Below, in pieces: positions 5,922 through 7,489 of a stretch of DNA of 7,489 nt. Source of the stretch: Bacteroides sp. (GTDB lineage Bacteria > Bacteroidota > Bacteroidia > Bacteroidales > Bacteroidaceae); contig JASLDF010000202.1 in assembly GCA_030151635.1 (NCBI GenBank), positions 1 to 7,489 on the forward strand. The letters run 5' to 3'. A program made the translations under genes and the position numbers. Numbering within the stretch: position 1 is the stretch's first letter; each line of letters opens with the position of its first letter. Under the pieces are notes generated by a model. The model had not been told where the DNA came from, made no database searches, and saw only the letters and a program-made list of their open reading frames with translations.

Positions 5922-7142
5922 ATGAGCACTCTATTAATTATTGCCGATGGCATCTCTGATGAACCAATTCCTTCTTTAGGTGGAAAAACCCCACTTCAAG
6001 TAGCAAGAACTCCCTATTTAGATTTAATGTCTAAAGAGGGAATTAATGGTACTTTATTAACTGTTCCAGAAGGAATTGAAGTCAATAGTGATACAGCAAC
6101 ACTCTCTATACTGGGATATGACATTACAAAACTAGGTATTAATCGAGCCTACTTTGAAGCCCTCCAACTTCACGTAAATGCAAAAGAGAATGAAGCTGTA
6201 GTTCGTTGCAACTTCATCACAGTTGAAGAAAATAGAGTAAAAGATTTTACGGCAGGGCATGTAAGCACCGCAGAAAGTAAAATATTAATTGATGATTTGA
6301 ATAAAGTATTATCTAAATATGGCATTCAGTTGTATTGTGGTGATACCTATAAGCACATTGCTGTCATCAATGGTGGATACAAATCAATACAAGCCATAAG
6401 TCCTCATAATGCTGTGGGAGAAGCTTGGGAAACCATACTTCCAACCAGTGAATCAGCTTCAGACCTAGTTCTGTGCGAGAATTTAGCCCAGATACTAACT
6501 ATCAGTCGGCAGTTTTTAGAGAACCACCCTATAAATTGTAATAGAAGAGAAAGAGGTCTCAATCCCGCAAATGCAATAAGCCTGTGGTCATTCATCAAGC
6601 AATCTAAGCTAGTTCCACTAACTACCCTTCACCCTCAAATTAACCGAGGAGCAATCGTTGCTGGCACCGATTTATTGAAAGGAATAGGACTGGCTGTAGG
6701 CCTAGAACCAATTGTAGTTGAAGGTGCAACTGGGGGTTATGATACTAATTACAAAGGGAAAGTAGAGGCTTGTTTGGTTACTTTAAAAACTCACGATTTT
6801 GTAATCCTACATATTGAAGCAAGTGATATTGCATCACACGATGGTGATATCAACTTAAAGATAAATACCATAGAAATGCTAGATAGATTCGTTATCAAGC
6901 CCATTTATGACGCAATACATGAATTTCAACTTAATGTAAGTGTAGGAATTCTCCCCGATCATGCCACTTCTTCAATCTCTCGCAAACACATTCGTAGCTA
7001 TGTTCCTTTCATTATCTATGATACTAATCATCTTTATTCAGATTCTGTAACCTCGTTTTCAGAAGAAAGTGCAGTAGATGGTTCACTTAAACTGTATTGC
7101 AAAGATTCATTCATTAAACAACTACTCAAATTTAGTGAATAG
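5922..7142 (+). CDS. ApgM-like alkaline-phosphatase-superfamily protein (phosphoglycerate mutase / proposed homoserine kinase family)
   Basis: This 406-residue, apparently cytoplasmic protein belongs to the family of archaeal-type cofactor-independent phosphoglycerate mutase, which also contains the proposed homoserine kinase of Bacteroidota threonine operons. Visible family features are the N-terminal LLIIADGISDEPIPSLGGKTP (4-24) with metal ligand D9, candidate nucleophile S56 in NSDTATLSILGYD, CNFITVEENRVKDFTAGH (96-113), RRERGLNPAN (208-217), GATGGYDTNYKGK (268-280), HIEASDIASHDGD (297-309) with D302 and H306, ILPDH (343-347) and H356. All seven expected metal or phosphate residues appear present. 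The usual GRGPxEA segment is replaced by INRAYFEA (73-80), so phosphoglycerate mutase activity is doubtful. I chose ATG 5922 because the domain starts there; an in-frame GTG at 5886 would add 12 non-domain residues. It is transcribed away from the B12 operon. A threonine kinase or phosphatase role in B12 assembly is inferred, not shown. Confidence 0.85.
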   Translation: MSTLLIIADGISDEPIPSLGGKTPLQVARTPYLDLMSKEGINGTLLTVPEGIEVNSDTATLSILGYDITKLGINRAYFEALQLHVNAKENEAVVRCNFITVEENRVKDFTAGHVSTAESKILIDDLNKVLSKYGIQLYCGDTYKHIAVINGGYKSIQAISPHNAVGEAWETILPTSESASDLVLCENLAQILTISRQFLENHPINCNRRERGLNPANAISLWSFIKQSKLVPLTTLHPQINRGAIVAGTDLLKGIGLAVGLEPIVVEGATGGYDTNYKGKVEACLVTLKTHDFVILHIEASDIASHDGDINLKINTIEMLDRFVIKPIYDAIHEFQLNVSVGILPDHATSSISRKHIRSYVPFIIYDTNHLYSDSVTSFSEESAVDGSLKLYCKDSFIKQLLKFSE

Positions 7143-7164
7143 ACAAAGAATATAGCTTCTACAA

Positions 7165-7186
7165 AAACGTAACTTATTTAACGTTT
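7165..7186. repeat. Inverted repeat AAACGT-N10-ACGTTT
   Basis: Six-base arms, AAACGT (7165-7170) and ACGTTT (7181-7186), flank a 10-base A+T-rich spacer just after the ApgM-like stop codon. As RNA it could form a weak hairpin. On the minus strand the arm is followed by a few more T residues, but on the plus strand it is followed by AAAC. It could be a poor terminator or a protein site. Confidence 0.4.
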
Positions 7187-7188
7187 AA

Positions 7189-7216
7189 ACTCAATAATAT
7201 CTACACCTTATTGAGT
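7189..7216. repeat. Inverted repeat ACTCAATAA-N10-TTATTGAGT
   Basis: Perfect nine-base arms (7189-7197 and 7208-7216) around a 10-base spacer, directly following the previous inverted repeat. The stem would be A+T-rich, with TAAATC rather than a T-run after it on the plus strand. It may help end the ApgM-like transcript or protect its 3' end; an operator role is also possible. Confidence 0.5.
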
Positions 7217-7272
7217 AAATCAAAACCAATATGCGATTAGATTCAACATTAGGGTTGTCAAATAGATAATTC

Positions 7273-7311
7273 TATAATTTATCCCCCCTTCACAAGGGTA
7301 TGAAAATTATA
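7273..7311. repeat. Nested dyad with outer TATAATTT/AAATTATA and inner CCCTT/AAGGG arms
   Basis: Outer arms of eight bases (7273-7280 and 7304-7311) enclose an inner hairpin CCCTT-CAC-AAGGG (7286-7298), with 5-base unpaired stretches on each side. The inner part is the only G+C-rich stem in the region. The 39-base unit is nearly symmetric and ends exactly where the next dyad begins. Confidence 0.45.
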
Positions 7312-7331
7312 TTAATTGTTTAGACAATTAA
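7312..7331. promoter_or_regulatory. Palindromic site TTAATTGT-N4-ACAATTAA, copy 1
   Basis: A 20-base perfect dyad with 8-base arms (7312-7319 and 7324-7331) around TTAG. The same arms occur again at 7425-7444. Repetition of the full dyad with a different centre is what one expects for paired binding sites of a dimeric regulator. The regulator is unknown. Confidence 0.5.
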
Positions 7332-7408
7332 ATTATAGCTATTAAACTAGCCATCTTACAAAATCATAAATAGCTCAACCAAAACATCGAATTGATGACT
7401 ATTTTTTA

Positions 7409-7416
7409 TACTTTTG
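7409..7416 (+). promoter_or_regulatory. Candidate -7 promoter box TACTTTTG
   Basis: A full match to the Bacteroidota -7 element TAnnTTTG. The nearest upstream TTG (7392-7394) is only 14 bases away, closer than usual for a -33 box, so the promoter may need an activator or may not be real. Transcription would start at about 7421-7425, beside palindrome copy 2. Confidence 0.45.
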
Positions 7417-7424
7417 TGAAAAAT

Positions 7425-7444
7425 TTAATTGTAGACACAATTAA
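7425..7444. promoter_or_regulatory. Palindromic site TTAATTGT-N4-ACAATTAA, copy 2
   Basis: Arms identical to copy 1 (7425-7432 and 7437-7444) around AGAC, 113 bp downstream of it. It lies immediately after the TACTTTTG box and would overlap or adjoin the transcription start, a typical repressor position. With copy 1 upstream, looping or cooperative binding is possible. Confidence 0.5.
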
Positions 7445-7476
7445 TAGTACTCATATAAAACATCACCTGAAAAGAT

Positions 7477-7489
7477 ATGCAAGCGCGTG
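7477..7489 (+). CDS. Possible first codons of a gene running off the right edge
   Basis: An ATG at 7477, preceded by A-rich GAAAAGAT, opens a frame (M-Q-A-R) to the window end. It lies about 50 bases after the candidate transcription start and second palindrome. Four codons cannot be identified, so only the position and upstream signals support it. Confidence 0.25.

Larger units (their letters stand above)
7143..7489. other. Intergenic region dense in inverted repeats, no complete gene seen
   Basis: Only very short frames occur here on either strand. I see no tRNA, rRNA or CRISPR pattern. The region is A+T-rich apart from a C6 run at 7283-7288 and holds at least five inverted repeats, listed separately. 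None is followed by a convincing T-run on the plus strand, so I cannot name a firm terminator for the ApgM-like gene. The right part (from about 7400) looks like the promoter region of a gene to the right. Confidence 0.7.

Noticed and set aside
5922..7142. Plain annotation as glycolytic phosphoglycerate mutase
   Set aside because: The GRGPxEA segment is lost and the neighbours are B12 genes, so the family name is kept but the glycolytic role is not asserted.
7143..7489. CRISPR array or insertion-sequence end
   Set aside because: Only two copies of the palindrome occur, with no regular spacer series, no transposase fragment and no target-site duplication.

Overview
This A+T-rich window carries a compact anaerobic-type cobalamin (vitamin B12) gene cluster, most likely from a member of the Bacteroidota. 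The clues are the fused CbiJ-CbiD protein, weak or absent Shine-Dalgarno sequences, promoter-like TAnnTTTG boxes, a FecCD-type transporter set among corrin-ring genes, and an ApgM-like protein of the kind this phylum uses as a proposed homoserine kinase. Genus cannot be named from the sequence alone.

Layout. Positions 1-5502 hold five tightly packed genes on the minus strand. In transcription order they are cbiL (4789-5502), a lipoprotein substrate-binding protein (3669-4802), a FecCD/BtuC-like permease (2634-3668), a FecE/BtuD-like ATPase with a C-terminal extension (1628-2641), and a CbiJ-CbiD fusion (1-1631, cut by the window edge). Each gene overlaps or directly abuts the next, so the set reads as one translationally coupled operon. 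Its leader (5503-5808) contains a clear cobalamin riboswitch aptamer at 5629-5808 on the minus strand. Between the aptamer and cbiL lies a small hairpin whose loop can pair with the aptamer's L5 loop.

Diverging from this operon, on the plus strand, is a 406-residue alkaline-phosphatase-superfamily protein related to archaeal-type phosphoglycerate mutase (5922-7142). Its metal ligands look intact, but the segment where the family normally has GRGPxEA is replaced. Its position beside B12 genes suggests a side-chain or nucleotide-loop role rather than glycolysis, possibly an L-threonine kinase. This is a hypothesis.

The last 347 bases (7143-7489) contain no convincing complete gene. They are unusually rich in inverted repeats, including two copies of the dyad TTAATTGT-N4-ACAATTAA 113 bp apart. 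The second sits just after a TAnnTTTG-type box and looks like an operator for a gene starting at or beyond the right edge.

How the parts fit: CbiL methylates C20 of cobalt-precorrin-2. CbiD methylates C1 of cobalt-precorrin-5B, and CbiJ reduces the product, cobalt-precorrin-6A, so the fused enzyme performs two consecutive steps. The ABC importer probably brings in corrinoid (less likely a cobalt or iron chelate). The riboswitch would shut down both synthesis and uptake when cobalamin is plentiful.
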